64,000 bases of DNA from Eudorina sp. 2006-703-Eu-15 (Eukaryota > Chlorophyta > Chlorophyceae > Chlamydomonadales > Volvocaceae). Location: the NCBI GenBank assembly GCA_003117195.1, contig BDSI01000068.1, forward strand, positions 509,689 to 573,688, in the 5' to 3' direction. The notes under the pieces are model-generated. The model was given only the letters and a program-made list of their open reading frames with translations. It searched no databases and had not been told where the DNA came from. Position 1 is the stretch's first letter. Each line of letters begins with the position of its first letter. The position numbers were made by a program, and so were the translations under genes. This document shows positions 36,879 to 48,363 of the stretch, piece by piece.

Positions 36879-37130
36879 TTAGATTAAAAGTCCTCCCTGA
36901 GTCCTCGATAAATTTTCATACAACACCGCCCCGAACGTCTTCACAAAGCTATCTTTAAACACACTCAGGACTGGCAGAAGCGCCGAGACCACAGACGCAG
37001 TACACTCAGCAGCCGCTGAGACGCCCGTGAAGGCCTCAACAAATCGCGATACTGTGCGGACACAGAGATGGCCGCTGAACATGTGAGGGACAAGGAAACG
37101 CCCAACCTGCTTCAAATGCGGCATTGCCAT
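36879..37130 (-). CDS. Small unrecognised ORF, possible exon
   Basis: 83 codons from an ATG at 37130 (MAMPHLKQVGRFLVPHMF) to a stop at 36879, with a balanced, helix-friendly composition (SVVSALLPVLSVFKDSFV). An in-frame stop lies shortly upstream. No family is recognised; it may be chance. Confidence 0.2.
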   Translation of the reverse strand: MAMPHLKQVGRFLVPHMFSGHLCVRTVSRFVEAFTGVSAAAECTASVVSALLPVLSVFKDSFVKTFGAVLYENLSRTQGGLLI

Positions 37131-37769
37131 CGACTTGACACCGCATTGACATCATTACCATTGAATTGACAGAGCGAGGTGGTCAAATCAGAAATCAAGA
37201 GACCCGTTCGTAACACTTTCGTACACAGGCTGGCCGGAGGCGCCTGGCATTGTGGCACAAATGGCAAGTTGTCTTTCCTTCTCTGTTTCTGCGCTGTTTG
37301 AGCGGTTCTTCAGGTTCGTTTGGACCGTACGAGCCCGTACGAGCCCGCTGAAGCTTGTAAAACCCATCCAACCATATGGCAAGTGCCAGAATGTGCTTAA
37401 AAAACCACGGTGTGTTTGAAGTGAAGCTGCTCACATGTGAATAGATTATATTAATAGGATCCAGAGGCACGGTGGACGAGCAAGCCAAAGTCGGAGGAAA
37501 GACAGAGCAGCAGAAAGAGAAGGGGTATGCCGGGACGTGTATTCGAAGCAAGGTAAGCCGGAGGTGAATGTGGAAATGTACAACAGCGAAGGGGAGCGTC
37601 CAGCAAGAAGGTAATGGGGCCTAGTGCGTGGGAAGCGAGCGAGGCCACGGCTGTCGCGCATAAAGCAAGGATTGGCACAAAGGCGCGCAATGACCGTTGA
37701 GAGATACGAGGAGGGCGGAAACGATGGCCGGGGTGGTGCCGTTGTGGTGCAAAGCAAGGTCAGGGCAGG

Positions 37770-37935
37770 ACCTTGCCAACATGCACGCTATCACATCAGC
37801 CGCGAAGGCAACTTTTCGCCCGCCGTGAAGGTGATCTCAAGCCGCGAAGGCCACCTGTTTCAACGACCAAGGCCAGGTCGCTGCCGCGAAGGCATCAACG
37901 CCGCGAAGGCATCAACGCCGCGAAGGCATCAAGAT
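37770..37935. repeat. 17-bp tandem repeat CCGCGAAGGCATCAACG
   Basis: Three near-perfect tandem units at about 37883-37932, with looser relatives (AGCCGCGAAGGC) from 37798. Confidence 0.75.
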
Positions 37936-38140
37936 CGTCATGTCGCCTGCCCCACGGAAGACTAAACATGAACAATAACAAGTCTTCTGATGCGGGTTAC
38001 TCCACTAGCGGTCGCTGGGCAGTGTCACGAGCCAGGCGTGGGTCTTCCAAGACCTCGAGAGGGTGCAGCGCTGGGTGTCTCAGGGGTGGTGGTAGCTGGG
38101 TAATGGGGTGCCTGTGTGGGCGACCTCCCCTGTGCTTGGC

Positions 38141-38233
38141 TGTAAGCCGGTACGGCAGTGCGCCGTACAGACGCTCACAATATAGGGAGCCCAAATGGGT
38201 TCCCAACCATCCGGTAAGCCTTTGCGTCTTACA
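38141..38233 (+). repeat. 5' LTR of TRIM 1
   Basis: 93 bp, TGTAAG...CTTACA, identical to 38597-38689. It contains a GTACGGC/GCCGTAC internal palindrome. Confidence 0.9.
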
Positions 38234-38596
38234 AATGGTATCGAGACCAACGATGTTGATCGCTGTATCACAACTCAACGTCGTGGGTTCGATTCCCGGT
38301 TGGGCATTCACTCGGTAGGGTTGGAGTATCTGACTGGCCACCAGTGAAACTCCTGAAAAGTGAGTAATCCACGGGTTCGAATCCTGACAGGATCCTTGGG
38401 AATAATTACCGGGACCATCCTAGTATGTACGGCTACGGGCACGACCTGCAAGGACCCTGGTTGACGCAATCATAAGGCTAGAACCCAATCAATGGTGCGC
38501 CCTTGAGGCGGGTTCATGGTTAAAATGATCTCACCCTGGCTCGATCCTGAGACTACGGTCCGAGGACGAACCGGCCTTCGGCGAAAAGGGGGGGAG

Positions 38597-38689
38597 TGTA
38601 AGCCGGTACGGCAGTGCGCCGTACAGACGCTCACAATATAGGGAGCCCAAATGGGTTCCCAACCATCCGGTAAGCCTTTGCGTCTTACA
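38597..38689 (+). repeat. 3' LTR of TRIM 1
   Basis: 93 bp, identical to 38141-38233, directly preceded by the polypurine tract and followed by the target-site duplication TTGGC. Confidence 0.9.
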
Positions 38690-38950
38690 TTGGCTTTATC
38701 CACTTCTGGGGATTCTGCCCTCTGCTGTGCCTATCCCTTTGGCAGTGTTGCCCCGCTGCGCGCCTCTGCTTGCTTCGGTGTCTGGCTGGGTGGGGTCATG
38801 GCCCGGTGTGTTTTTGGGTGCGGCGTTGAGGTGTGGAAGTGTCTTGCCGCCTTGGCGGCGGTGGGGCCTGCTGGGGCTTGCCCTGGTATACACCGGTGAT
38901 CCCCTTGATCCCTTTGGGGTCCGCTGTAACGTTCATTCATTCATTCAACA

Positions 38951-40202
38951 GTAGTTCACTGTGCTATCGCATTCGGCGCATGTTGTAGTAGGTGATGAGA
39001 GCTGGCAAAGGTTTCTCGAGATGCTGGGACAGTGCTTCGCACCGTATTTGAGGATTAGGGCCGAGCATTGTACGACACCTACTTCACATGTGCCGCGTTC
39101 CCGCGCGCGCGCGCGTTGAGTACCCGCGTGCAGACACGCGCTTGTCCCAAACTAAGGATCGCCACTATTCAGAACGAGTTGAATGAAACGTTAAGAATAT
39201 GTGAATGAAAGAAGTCTTTGCACTTCGTTTGTCCTGGGGTCACTGTGACAGGAGTGCCGCTTCGCGGCTTCCTGCCTGATCACATTTCGACATTTGATGG
39301 AGCCGCCGCTGCGCGATGCGTCCAAGAGCCGCCCGTGCTTGATGATGCTCATATGCATGCAGCCCGCGCTTACGCAAACCGCGCCATTGCACGCTCTTCT
39401 TGTTGTCAACAATGGGGAACGTTGGGGAATGTGGTACACGTCTCCTTCGCACGCGCGCCTCGCAGTATATTTCAGTGACATACGTTCGTAGATAGACAAA
39501 AATGCAATCAAGCATTCACAGACGCGGGCGTCAATCGCAACTTTGGAATAAATTGTTCGTACACGCACTAGACCTCGATCGTACACCCAACCACGATGCA
39601 GCGAGGGGCAACTTACTAAATATGTTGTTTTTGTAGTGAAGCATACAACATTGTGTTATGGAACCGATACAGATATGATAGTATAGTATGAATTACGTAA
39701 TACGTTAGTAAGCTAAGGCGGGTTAGGCCTGCTGAGCTTGGCGGTATGGGTCAGGTGTGCATAGGATTGGACACGGCGGACACGAACGGGGGGCGGGTTG
39801 AAGTTGTGTCGAGCATGGAACGGACCAGATCACCAGAATCCGGTGTCGGGAGTGTAATGTGGTGGTCAGGAGTGGATTTCTTGCTTGCTTGGGGTTGCGG
39901 CGGTATGTACGTAAGCACTTCGTTCGGGGGGCATCTGATGCTCTTTTTTATTAATCAAAGTGCGTGGCGATATTAGCAGCATTAGGAGCACATGCGGATG
40001 TCAGCATGTTCTACATGTGCAGGTGAACCCTGGCGAAGGCGCCGTCAAGGGCCTGAAGTTCGGGAGCTGAGTTCTCCGGGGCGGGCTTTCGTGGTCACCA
40101 GCGAATGAGGCTGCGGCTGCAACAGACCTCCTGCGGCTGCAACAGACCTCGTCCTCGCTCGCTGTGGCCTGTTGCGAGACCTTCGCGCTTGAGTACGACG
40201 CA
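38951..40202. other. Spacer, no gene recognised
   Basis: Only short compositionally random frames are present. A direct repeat of CTCCTGCGGCTGCAACAGAC stands near 40110-40150 (GGCTGCAACAGACCTC twice). Confidence 0.45.
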
Positions 40203-40751
40203 TCACGAATACGGTACAACAACAGAGCGAGTGCCATTTGAGTAGTGTTCGACCTGCAGGGATGACGGCACCGCGGGATTACATACGGCGGATGGGACGA
40301 GGCCAACAGCTCTCGGCGACAGGCGCTGAAATCCCTTAGGGGCCGTAGACCAACCCGAGGAAACGCCAACCGTTCGCAATTCTTCTACATTCGGACGCAT
40401 ACCAAACGCTTCGCAGAACAAATCAACAAGCTGCGCCATACGTTCAGGTGTGGTTGCCAGAAGGCTTAAATCGCCCGCGTACAACAACAAAATGGAAATG
40501 CGCCAGCCATTATTCACGACGGGCAAGTCACCCTTAGCTTGCATGTTGTGGCCGTCACCGACCATATCGTGCGTATCGATCAGGTCTGCGAGCGTTTCGA
40601 TGAAGAGACCGAACATTGAAGTGTTTCCGCGCGTGGCCATCATCGGCAGTTGAGGCCGCCGTGTGTATTCCCTGCACGAGTCCTTGGGATGGAAAGACAC
40701 AGACCGAGAGATGGCGGGCACAAGTACGTATTTCTGCTGACAGATCACCAT
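40203..40751 (-). pseudogene. Degenerate LINE reverse-transcriptase fragment
   Basis: The minus-strand frame contains a palm-domain segment: FGLFIETLADLIDTHDMVGD, then VNNGWRISILLLYAGDLSLL and ATTPERMAQLVDLFCEAFGM. This matches the region around the catalytic YADD box of non-LTR reverse transcriptases, but the second catalytic residue is changed (YAGD). The frame is lost on both sides, so this is an inactive remnant. Confidence 0.7.
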
Positions 40752-42015
40752 ACATCATCACGCACATTATCATCAAACATATATAAACATCAATTAATAC
40801 AATCATGACACAAGTATCTCGGCCCTGCTGTGAGCCACTCATAATACATACATGTACACGCCCTTCCGACACCAGCACGCGCACGCTAGCTGCACTGCAC
40901 CGTCACACCTGCATACCTGCCTGCGGGAGCTGCGAGTCTAGGTCAACTCCTGCCACAACACGCAACAAGAAGCGCCCCATTGCTAGGGGAATTTCCAGGA
41001 TAGGCGGTAGCCGCAATCAGCATGTCAATCGAAACCAGCAGACGATGCTGTGTTGAAAAGTACATGACTATCAGGGGGCGGCGGTTTGGGAAGGCGCTGA
41101 GGGCAAGGTGTGCGTGTTACCACCCGTAGCCGCACTATCACGCATCACTCACAACCGCACATGCACATCGATTATTCATCAACGCCAACTCAACATAAGC
41201 AGCACCACGCAGATGGAGACCCCTTCATATGGCGCACCATGTTTTTTTCTTCCCACAAAAGCTGGATCACATGCTCTGCAACTGGTGCGGGGGGCTACAC
41301 ATACACTTGGTGGTCATTCACGCGCGGTGCGCAGTGGGAACCGACCGGTCGTCGTCGTATCTTCGGCACCTCGCACACACGTCAGATCGCGTGCCACCCA
41401 CAGATCGCCCCACGCCACCTCTAGAGAATTGCCCCCCTATACATAGTATTGCTACAGGCCCGATGCGCACGCTCTGCTGTGTGATGGATCCGCGCGCGAC
41501 GGGCTGTCAAGTAATAAATCGTCCCACACACTTTTACGGATGAAAGCCTCCATCCGCGCCGCAAACCACAGCGCGCGAGCAGGCGCCTGCGCAGGCGCTC
41601 AGTCCGTGACATGTTCACCCTGAACGTAACACCACGAGACCATACTACCGCCTGAGAGAACCGAGTCCGTGATTTCGACCGACGGCGGACGCTATATCTC
41701 TAATATATCTCTATCTGGGCCAACACTGTGGATGGCCAAGGCCTGCTGCAGCCCTACACCGGTTAAACATGCTGGTGTGAACCTAGTATACCATACGTCT
41801 ACAACAAGGGCAAAACCGGTTACGAGTACGACGCCAATGGACTCGATTACCGATCTAAAAACATCTTCAGTGCATGAGAAAGACGAGTGTTCAGTTGGCA
41901 ACGCAATGCAATGCGATGACGGAGAGAGAATGTACGGCCCGCCGAATGCAACCCGCTCAATGCCACGGCAGCTCCATCCGCCGTTACGTCATGTCCAAAA
42001 CTTTTCCCTCAATGA
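40752..42015. other. Spacer, no gene recognised
   Basis: No convincing exon. Frames at 41669-42019 (+) and 41692-41901 (-) are open but match nothing I know. Confidence 0.4.
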
Positions 42016-42950
42016 TTAACACCGCCGTACGTTAAGGCACCAGCAATTGAAGCTGCGGCAGATGAGCTGGGCTGCCTTGAGCGCTTGGGGCAAAGGGGTT
42101 TCGGAGCCGCCGGTGGAAAAGGACCCCCATAGCGAAAAACATACACCAAAGACTGCGCTGTTCGCCCAGCCGCCCGCCCACACGTCGGTCCAAACAGATA
42201 GAAGGCGAAAGCGCCAAGCAAGCGGCCCACAATGACGCAAAACGTAGTTGACTAAAGCACCTGACAACAACTCCCACTGCGACCGCCGCAGCCGCCGTAG
42301 GTACTGGGGGCCCATTGTTTAGTAGCGGTCCTTGGAATACACCGCGCAAATTCAGGTACTCAGTTTGCCGGCAGTCCTTGGGAACAAAACAGACGAAGCT
42401 GATGTCGTCCGTACTCACAAGCTGTCTGCGGCGCGGCGCAAGGACCCGGCTATCCAGTTGATCAGGGCAGCCTCGTCGTAGAACGACACGTTCAGGCTCA
42501 CGTGATCTGAGGCAACCGGCACGTCGCCAGCTGCAGCCGCGGGCCGCAGCTTGACGGCGCCCAAGCCGTTGACCACGTCCTCCGCGGCGGACCCGTGCTG
42601 CTGCGCCGCCAGGGGGGTCCCGACCACCCCCGCAGGAACTGGTAAGGCTGCGTCCAAGGGCTTGGTGGCTGCCGACAGTTTAACATCACCCGCGTCGTGC
42701 TGTAGCTGCGGCTTGGCGGGGTCGTGGCCGTGCTGGCTTGAGTAGGCCCCCCAGGTAGGGTCCAGGGGACATTGCCACTGCTTCAGCTGTTCGCACAAAT
42801 ACCAGTGACCATTGGCGTGGGCGCAGGCGTATGCCGTTCGCATGTCGCAATGCTGCCTGTGGAGCCATTTGCATACGCTGACATGGCCTTCTCCAGCAGC
42901 AGTTTCCGCAATCACAGGCAGTAGAAGGATAAGGCCTGCCGTATACAGGT
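42016..42950 (-). CDS. Ankyrin-family gene fragment (third copy)
   Basis: After an AG acceptor near 42935, the minus frame reads IAETAAGEGHVSVCKWLHRQ, YACAHANGHWYLCEQLKQW, a low-complexity Ala-rich linker, then FYDEAALINWIAGSLRRAA. At 42410-42420 a consensus donor GTGAGT follows (or a stop in frame). A downstream open frame (42016-42315) may belong to a further exon. The ankyrin units resemble those of the two large genes. Upstream N-terminal exons were not found, so this may be a partial or decayed member. Confidence 0.45.
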
Positions 42951-43373
42951 CCTACACGCAAGGGCCAAGTATCAAGCAAAGCTCCTTCAAGCAAAACAAG
43001 ACTTGCACAAGAGTGGTCCTGCAACTCTTTCCAAAGTTATCCATATTTTAAGATTCCTATTCAGTTTATTCCGTCGGGCAACGTGTAGCCTTCAGCCGTG
43101 CACCTTCCTCGCAGGCGCCTCACCTTCAGCCTTTTGAGGTTACCACACTTCGCAGCTTCAATGGCAGCTTTTGTTGGCGATACCTCTGTGTCAGGCGTGC
43201 TGTTCATCTTGCCAAAATCAGAAATTCCCAACAGAAGGCACAGCGGCGCAACAGAGAGACCCTGTCAAAGGTGGTTTGCTGGAGCAATGAATATACCGTG
43301 CAGCACTCAGCGTAATGCGACTAAAGGCGGACCGCCTTGGATGTTTGCAACCGCTAACCGACTTTCAGGAAGG

Positions 43374-43714
43374 TCATGATCACGGTAGAGTCATAGCACA
43401 AGGGCTGGCGCGGTCCCGGGTTCGTAGAAGTGCGGCCTGAAGGGCAAATGCAGTAGTAATGCGACCGCCCGTGATGCCGATGCGGCCGTGCGAATAGTCG
43501 AGTAAGTCGCCAATGATCTTTCCGGTGATGAAGTTTTGCTGTTGGTGAATGAATGAACGTTACAGTGGAACCCGAAAAGGGATCAACGGTATATACCAGA
43601 ACCAGCCCCACCGACAAGGCGTGAAGACACCTCCACACCTGATAAAAAACACAGAGGGCCATAGCCCCACACAGACAGCCACCTAAGCATCATGATCACG
43701 GTAGAGTCATAGCA
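43374..43714 (-). mobile_element. (CATT)n LINE 3' end inserted with a 25-bp duplication
   Basis: A perfect 25-bp direct repeat (43374-43398 and 43690-43714, TCATGATCACGGTAGAGTC...) brackets a 291-bp insert. On the minus strand the insert carries the same LINE 3' end as 38690-38950, including GTAACG followed by (TTCA)n near 43550. About 140 bp of other sequence then follows the tail before the second repeat, as if the transcript had read through. Confidence 0.65.
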
Positions 43715-44637
43715 TAATTATGGATTCACAAGGAAGGGCCCTTCCTCTTGCCCAATTCCTAATTGTGTTGCTCTCCAGACCCGACCCATCTTGCCGGCGT
43801 GTGATCTGGACCTCACCCCGGCCGCGCACACGTACTCGTCTCTTCCTGGCCATCCTGTTCAGCCTTGGTGTCTTGTCTTTCGCAATCAAGATGAGACCCA
43901 TCTCCCCTCAACAGCATGGCAAGACAGTCGCGAGTTGAGAGCGCAGTGCTTATTGTCATCGTCAAAACATCCCCTCGTCTCCCCTCATCGTCATCCTCTG
44001 CCTCCCCCTCATGAAAGGCGTACTCATCCTCTTCGCCCTCACCCGCACTCTCGCCCTTTTCCTCGTGACCGGGGAAGGGGCCCCGGCAGCCCCGGGCCCC
44101 GGCCCCCACCACGTGCGCAATCGTTGGCATACATTATAAACCAGGTATAAACCGATAGTAAGCTGTGCAGCGGCTCTCAAACCTGTCCGTAAACACCTGA
44201 ACATGCTCTGTCCGGCCGAGCGACCCCACGAGGACTGCAGGAACCGACTCCACCGCAGCATGTGCCTGCGCAAGTGCAGACGGATCCACTGGCTTCTCAG
44301 ATCGGCGGTGCCGTGCTGTAAGACACCATGACCTGTCCGAGAAGAAGCCTGCCCTACCTGCCTTTAAAAGTTCAACACGTGCGGATTTCGACCAGGCCAG
44401 CGATTATCGGGAACTGAACTGCAGCAGTGTACAACAGCGGGGGACACACCACCGGCGGATGCAGTCACTGCATCCGAATCTCTCTATCTCCGCGCAATGC
44501 CGTTGGTACGTAGTCACATCCCATAAATAATAATGTACAGCAGCTTGTGCAGAGTGGCTGTTGATTGCATCTGCACTCTCGAGACGCGTCAATCCATCCG
44601 CGGCCACATGCCCCAACTTGTTCCAGGTAATCACACT

Positions 44638-44668
<31 letters not shown>

Positions 44669-46446
44669 ATGGACATATTACATACGCATACGGGCAAATT
44701 CTGGGCTAGACTCGGTCCCTCGCATGTCACGCGCTCCTGTTCTGCCTGTCTAAGAAAAATACACGCACACACACCGTTCAATCTGGACGGTCGAGCCCAC
44801 AGGGACGTCCGTCGATGCCTGTGTACGGCGGCTTCATGTGCGTGCTGCGCTTCACACGCCAGACGCCGTACACTGCACAGCGAGAGAGGGTCGCCAAACT
44901 ACGACACCTGATGGGTCCAGGGTACCTTACATCCATCATCCACATCACGTGGTGATTGATGCTTAATGACGAGCGAAAGATCGCGGCGCGCAAAACACGA
45001 AAGGTAACCGCCGCGATTTGAGCGGGTCTCAACGAGAAAACCGAACACGACGAACAAACGGTCATGGGTTCACTGCCACCAACGCGGATAAGCCGCCAAA
45101 GTCGTCTCTGGACTGAGCCGCAACCTTCCGAATCTTCATAACAGGCTCCTGGTCAGTACCTCGCATCCACCCACCCTACTTGCCCAGCCGCGACGACGGC
45201 GGCCCTTCCTCTGGCCGGACGCAATGACGCAATGCAGCGCTCCATTTAGCGATCCGGGTATTTCTATGTACGGCATACATCGTCACGGGCGAGGATCTCC
45301 ACCTTTCCCTTCTGCGGTTATTCCTGTCAGCAGCTGCCAAGAACGACTTCCCAGTCATGCCCACGCAGATAGGCATTGGCTGGTGCCAAGCTCAGTCTTC
45401 TCGGTTTACTACCACGTGCCATCCCATGCACGGTATACTGACTACTCCTGCAAGCGCCACGCTGTGGCCCAGTGCGCCGTCCGCCTTCGATTAGATCGAA
45501 GTAATTCGCTGCCAACATGTATAAAAACACGACTCTCGCCATCCGCCGCCGTCCGCAGCGGTCGATCCCCTCGCCTTCAGCGTCGTCGGTACCCATCACC
45601 TACGCGCCCCTGCAGCCCAAAGCACTGGCGCTGCTGCCATTGATCATGAAGGGCCACATTGGAGCCTCTCTAGGGTCAGTACAGCTCACATTGACGCCAC
45701 CCTGGGGCTACAGGGTACAGCCGCCCCAGGGGCATCCCAGGGACGAATCGCAGACGGCCCGGGTACCGCGGACGTTGTACCCGACGCACCGCCACCGGCG
45801 GGCTGTCCACATGGCTGGAGCCCCTTTGTTAGCAGCCAACACCGCCGGCTACCCGCCGGCTACCCGCGATCGCAGGTAGCCGCAGGCAGCGACTGGCTTC
45901 GACCGGCGGCTGTGAGCGGCAGCGCGGTGGGTTGCTTGGCAGTCGAGGGAGGGAGGGACGGCCCTGTGCGGGTGGGAGGGCAGCGCGGGGGTGTTGGAAC
46001 AGCGGTGGGGGGTTCGGGGGGTTCGCGCTGGGCTGGGGATAAGAGGGCCGTAACGACGCGCATGTGGGGCGGCTGGCTGGGCACACAGCCTTCGTGCAAG
46101 TGGTACGGCGCATGTACACGGCACGATGCCGCCCACCGGCCATCCTCCATTTACAGGGGGATGGCGTAGTGCGGAGAGACGAGGGCGCACTTCCCCATCA
46201 GCATCCAATCCGCTGCTTTCCCTTGACCACACGACTATGCACCTCCCTTATTACTACAAAAATTAAGACTCCTCCTGCACACATGCACAGGTAGGGCGGT
46301 GCTCGGAGCGCGGCCACGGACCCCTTGACGCTGAAAACAAAATGCAAGCCGCCCGATGCCTCGACCGCAGAGGAGGATGGGAACTTGACGAAGGCAGCTA
46401 TGCAGGCGATTGCGGATGACACAAAAAACCACCACGGCTCTGTTGC
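43715..46446. other. Spacer with CA-associated repeat
   Basis: No gene is assigned. A short plus-strand frame at 43720-43938 (ATG, one hydrophobic segment RLFLAILFSLGVLSFAI) is too weak to call. The CA tract 44641-44668 and the adjoining GCATGTCACG repeat lie here. Confidence 0.4.
44641..44770 (+). repeat. (CA)n tract plus copy of the CA-associated short repeat
   Basis: (CA)n at 44641-44668 is followed by a block matching 13190-13290: ACGGGCAAATTCTGGG, CTCGGTCCCTCGCATGTCAC and TCCTGTTCTGCCTGTCTAAG, then more CA-rich sequence. Confidence 0.7.
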
Positions 46447-47900
46447 TCACCTTGCCGCGCACCGTGATGCTCGCCGTGTTGTACCGTATGCCAGGCGGTA
46501 GGCAGCATGCCGCTGTTCCCACGCAAAGCCTTCCCTCAGCTCGGACCAGAGTGGTGCCTTGTCGGGATGACGTGCGGCAGATCTGCTCGCCGTGCGGGTG
46601 CGCCGCCGCCGGCCTTCCGTTTGCGGCGTACGGCGGCGGTGCGGCCGCTGCCGCTTCGAAGCGCGTCGTCTGCAGCCGGACGTGCTGAGGACGGCCGCTG
46701 ACGCTGCGGCGGCTGTCTCTGGGGCCGCGCGCGGGGCGCCACAAACCACGGCGGCGGAGGCTTCGCGGCTGAAACCGCTATCTACAAATTGCGAACCGTC
46801 GCCCTCCGTTCTACGTCCAGGCGCATCGCCCACGGCGCCGCAGTTGTGACAGGCAGGGCCACCGCCGGGAACCGACACCAACGCGGCGCTCAAGTTCCAA
46901 CGCGTTGACGCGCGGCGTGTGACCGGCGTGGCCGCGCCGATGTGTAGCCCCTATCGATCCACCTGCCCGGTAATCATCCGCCCGCAAACTCGTTCGCCCA
47001 ACCTGCCTGCTCATACCGCGCGGGCGCACCTTACGTCAATAAAGACAGCGAAACCACGCACAAACGGAACACCGTAGCCGTGCTGACGAGGAGACCGGTG
47101 GCGGTTGAAACCAAAGACAGCTACCTTGCCGGCCCGCGGCCCGCATGTTTGGTGCCCGTGACCCCCTCTGCCCCCCGCTCCCCGATGAGCCCCATGACAT
47201 CCGCCCTCATGTTGTGAGCCCTACTTTGCTAGGACTGCCTTGCTCCGTCACCCAACTGGAGCCCTGTCGGCCGCAGCCAACGGTACAACACTGGCCCCAC
47301 GTCACACCTCTAGCCTCCCGCCGTGACGCGCTCCACAACAACCCTACTCCCGACTCCCGACTCCCGCACCCTCCATGGGTATCATCCTCCACGTTCCCCT
47401 TTCTCCATGTCCCTCATGTCTCCATGGCCCTCGTTCTTCACCCTTCCTGACCGCCCTCCCGCCTCCCATAATGCGGTGCGCGCGCCGGAACTTGACTCAA
47501 GAGCGGTAACAGCGATAACAGCGCGCACGATCGACTGCGCATGCAGCGCCCCTGACGCGCGCTGTTCTTGAGCACAGCCCCGCGGTGCCCCGCGCCGGCA
47601 GCTCCGCGCATCCTCACCTCCACCATCAAACCAGCTGCGGATTTGCTGCTGGGGGCTGGCGCCGCTTCAAGCAACCGCAGTGCCCCAACGTACTCCCCAC
47701 CGATGGCTTCCCCAAGGTACTGTACACAGTTATCAAGTAAGCCCACATCGGAAGGACGGCAGGCAAACGCATCGGGATGCATCCGGGGTTTGGCGCACAA
47801 AACATCCACCGCACGCCGTGCGGACATTACCGTACACATACATACCAAAACACACGTGAATTGTCCACACCTGCATGTCTTGTGTCTTCAGTTCATCCAT
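46447..47900 (-). CDS. Possible two-exon gene (weak)
   Basis: A minus-strand exon ending at a consensus donor near 47621 (MVE then GTGAGG) reads MHPDAFACRPSDVGLLDNCV and YLGEAIGGEYVGALRLLEAA, which looks like genuine protein. Further down, the frame 46447-46893 contains GGGPACHNCGAVGDAPG, a CxxC start like that of MYND zinc fingers common in green algae, but the rest of a MYND domain is not visible. The link between the two pieces is a guess. Confidence 0.25.
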
Positions 47901-48326
47901 AAACACGTAACAACGAAGATAAATACCATCAAGCCCTCCTACCACCAACACCCCTCACCACCAACACCGCCAGCAGCTGAAGCGCGGTCACACTTCGAGC
48001 CACACGCAGTAATGTGTTTGTGCACGCGTGTCGCCTTGCCAAACACAATGGCCGTCAACCATAGGACAGCAACCGCAAGGCAACACGGCCCAAGAGGCCC
48101 CGAGAGTCGGTTCCCCGACACGCACGGAGGCGCAGCGCATGGCGCATGACGGCGCACCTTACCGCCAGCCCCCCCGCCCACACACTCACACACACACACA
48201 CTGCTCTGCCTGCCTAAGATATACACACACACGGCGCAGTTTATCGCGAAACGCACACACACAGAAGCGATTTCCTGGTGAGCAATGCCCCTTGCATGTC
48301 ACGCACTCTTGCGTTGCCCGCCTACG

Positions 48327-48363
<37 letters not shown>

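Larger units (their letters stand above)
33166..37770. other. AT-richer intergenic region with repeat remnants
   Basis: No gene is recognised with confidence. It holds a hairpin (34128-34165), a fragment related to a LINE 3' end near 34030-34110, a three-copy CCACCTTCATGT run (34742-34785), a LINE 3'-end relative (35375-35550), a 16-bp palindrome CAAGTCTCGAGACTTG (36857-36872) and two related ATTGGAAAC...ACCACTAG blocks (36406 and 36762). Confidence 0.5.
38141..38689 (+). mobile_element. TRIM-like miniature LTR retroelement 1
   Basis: Two identical 93-bp direct repeats (38141-38233 and 38597-38689) start TGTAAG and end CTTACA. The element is flanked by the 5-bp duplication TTGGC (38136-38140 and 38690-38694). 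Two bases inside the left LTR lies TGGTATCGAGACC (38236-38248), which resembles a primer-binding site for an initiator-Met-type tRNA. A polypurine tract AAAAGGGGGGGAG (38584-38596) abuts the right LTR. The 363-bp interior has no ORF but contains two Pol III B-box matches, GGTTCGATTCC (38285-38295) and GGTTCGAATCC (38374-38384). Identical LTRs imply a recent insertion. Mobilisation must have depended on a partner element. Confidence 0.9.
37990..38950 (+). mobile_element. (CATT)n-tailed LINE 3' end, split by a TRIM insertion
   Basis: The segments 37990-38135 and 38690-38950 read as one LINE 3' UTR interrupted by the miniature LTR element. The end has a CCCCTTGATCCCTTTGGGG hairpin, then CCGCTGTAACG and (TTCA)n. 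A second copy in reverse orientation lies at 43540-43689. (CATT)n tails are known for L1-type elements of Chlamydomonas. Confidence 0.65.

Noticed and set aside
38236..38400. Two intact tRNA genes inside TRIM 1
   Set aside because: B boxes are perfect but the 5' halves and acceptor stems do not form a cloverleaf; described only as tRNA-like modules.
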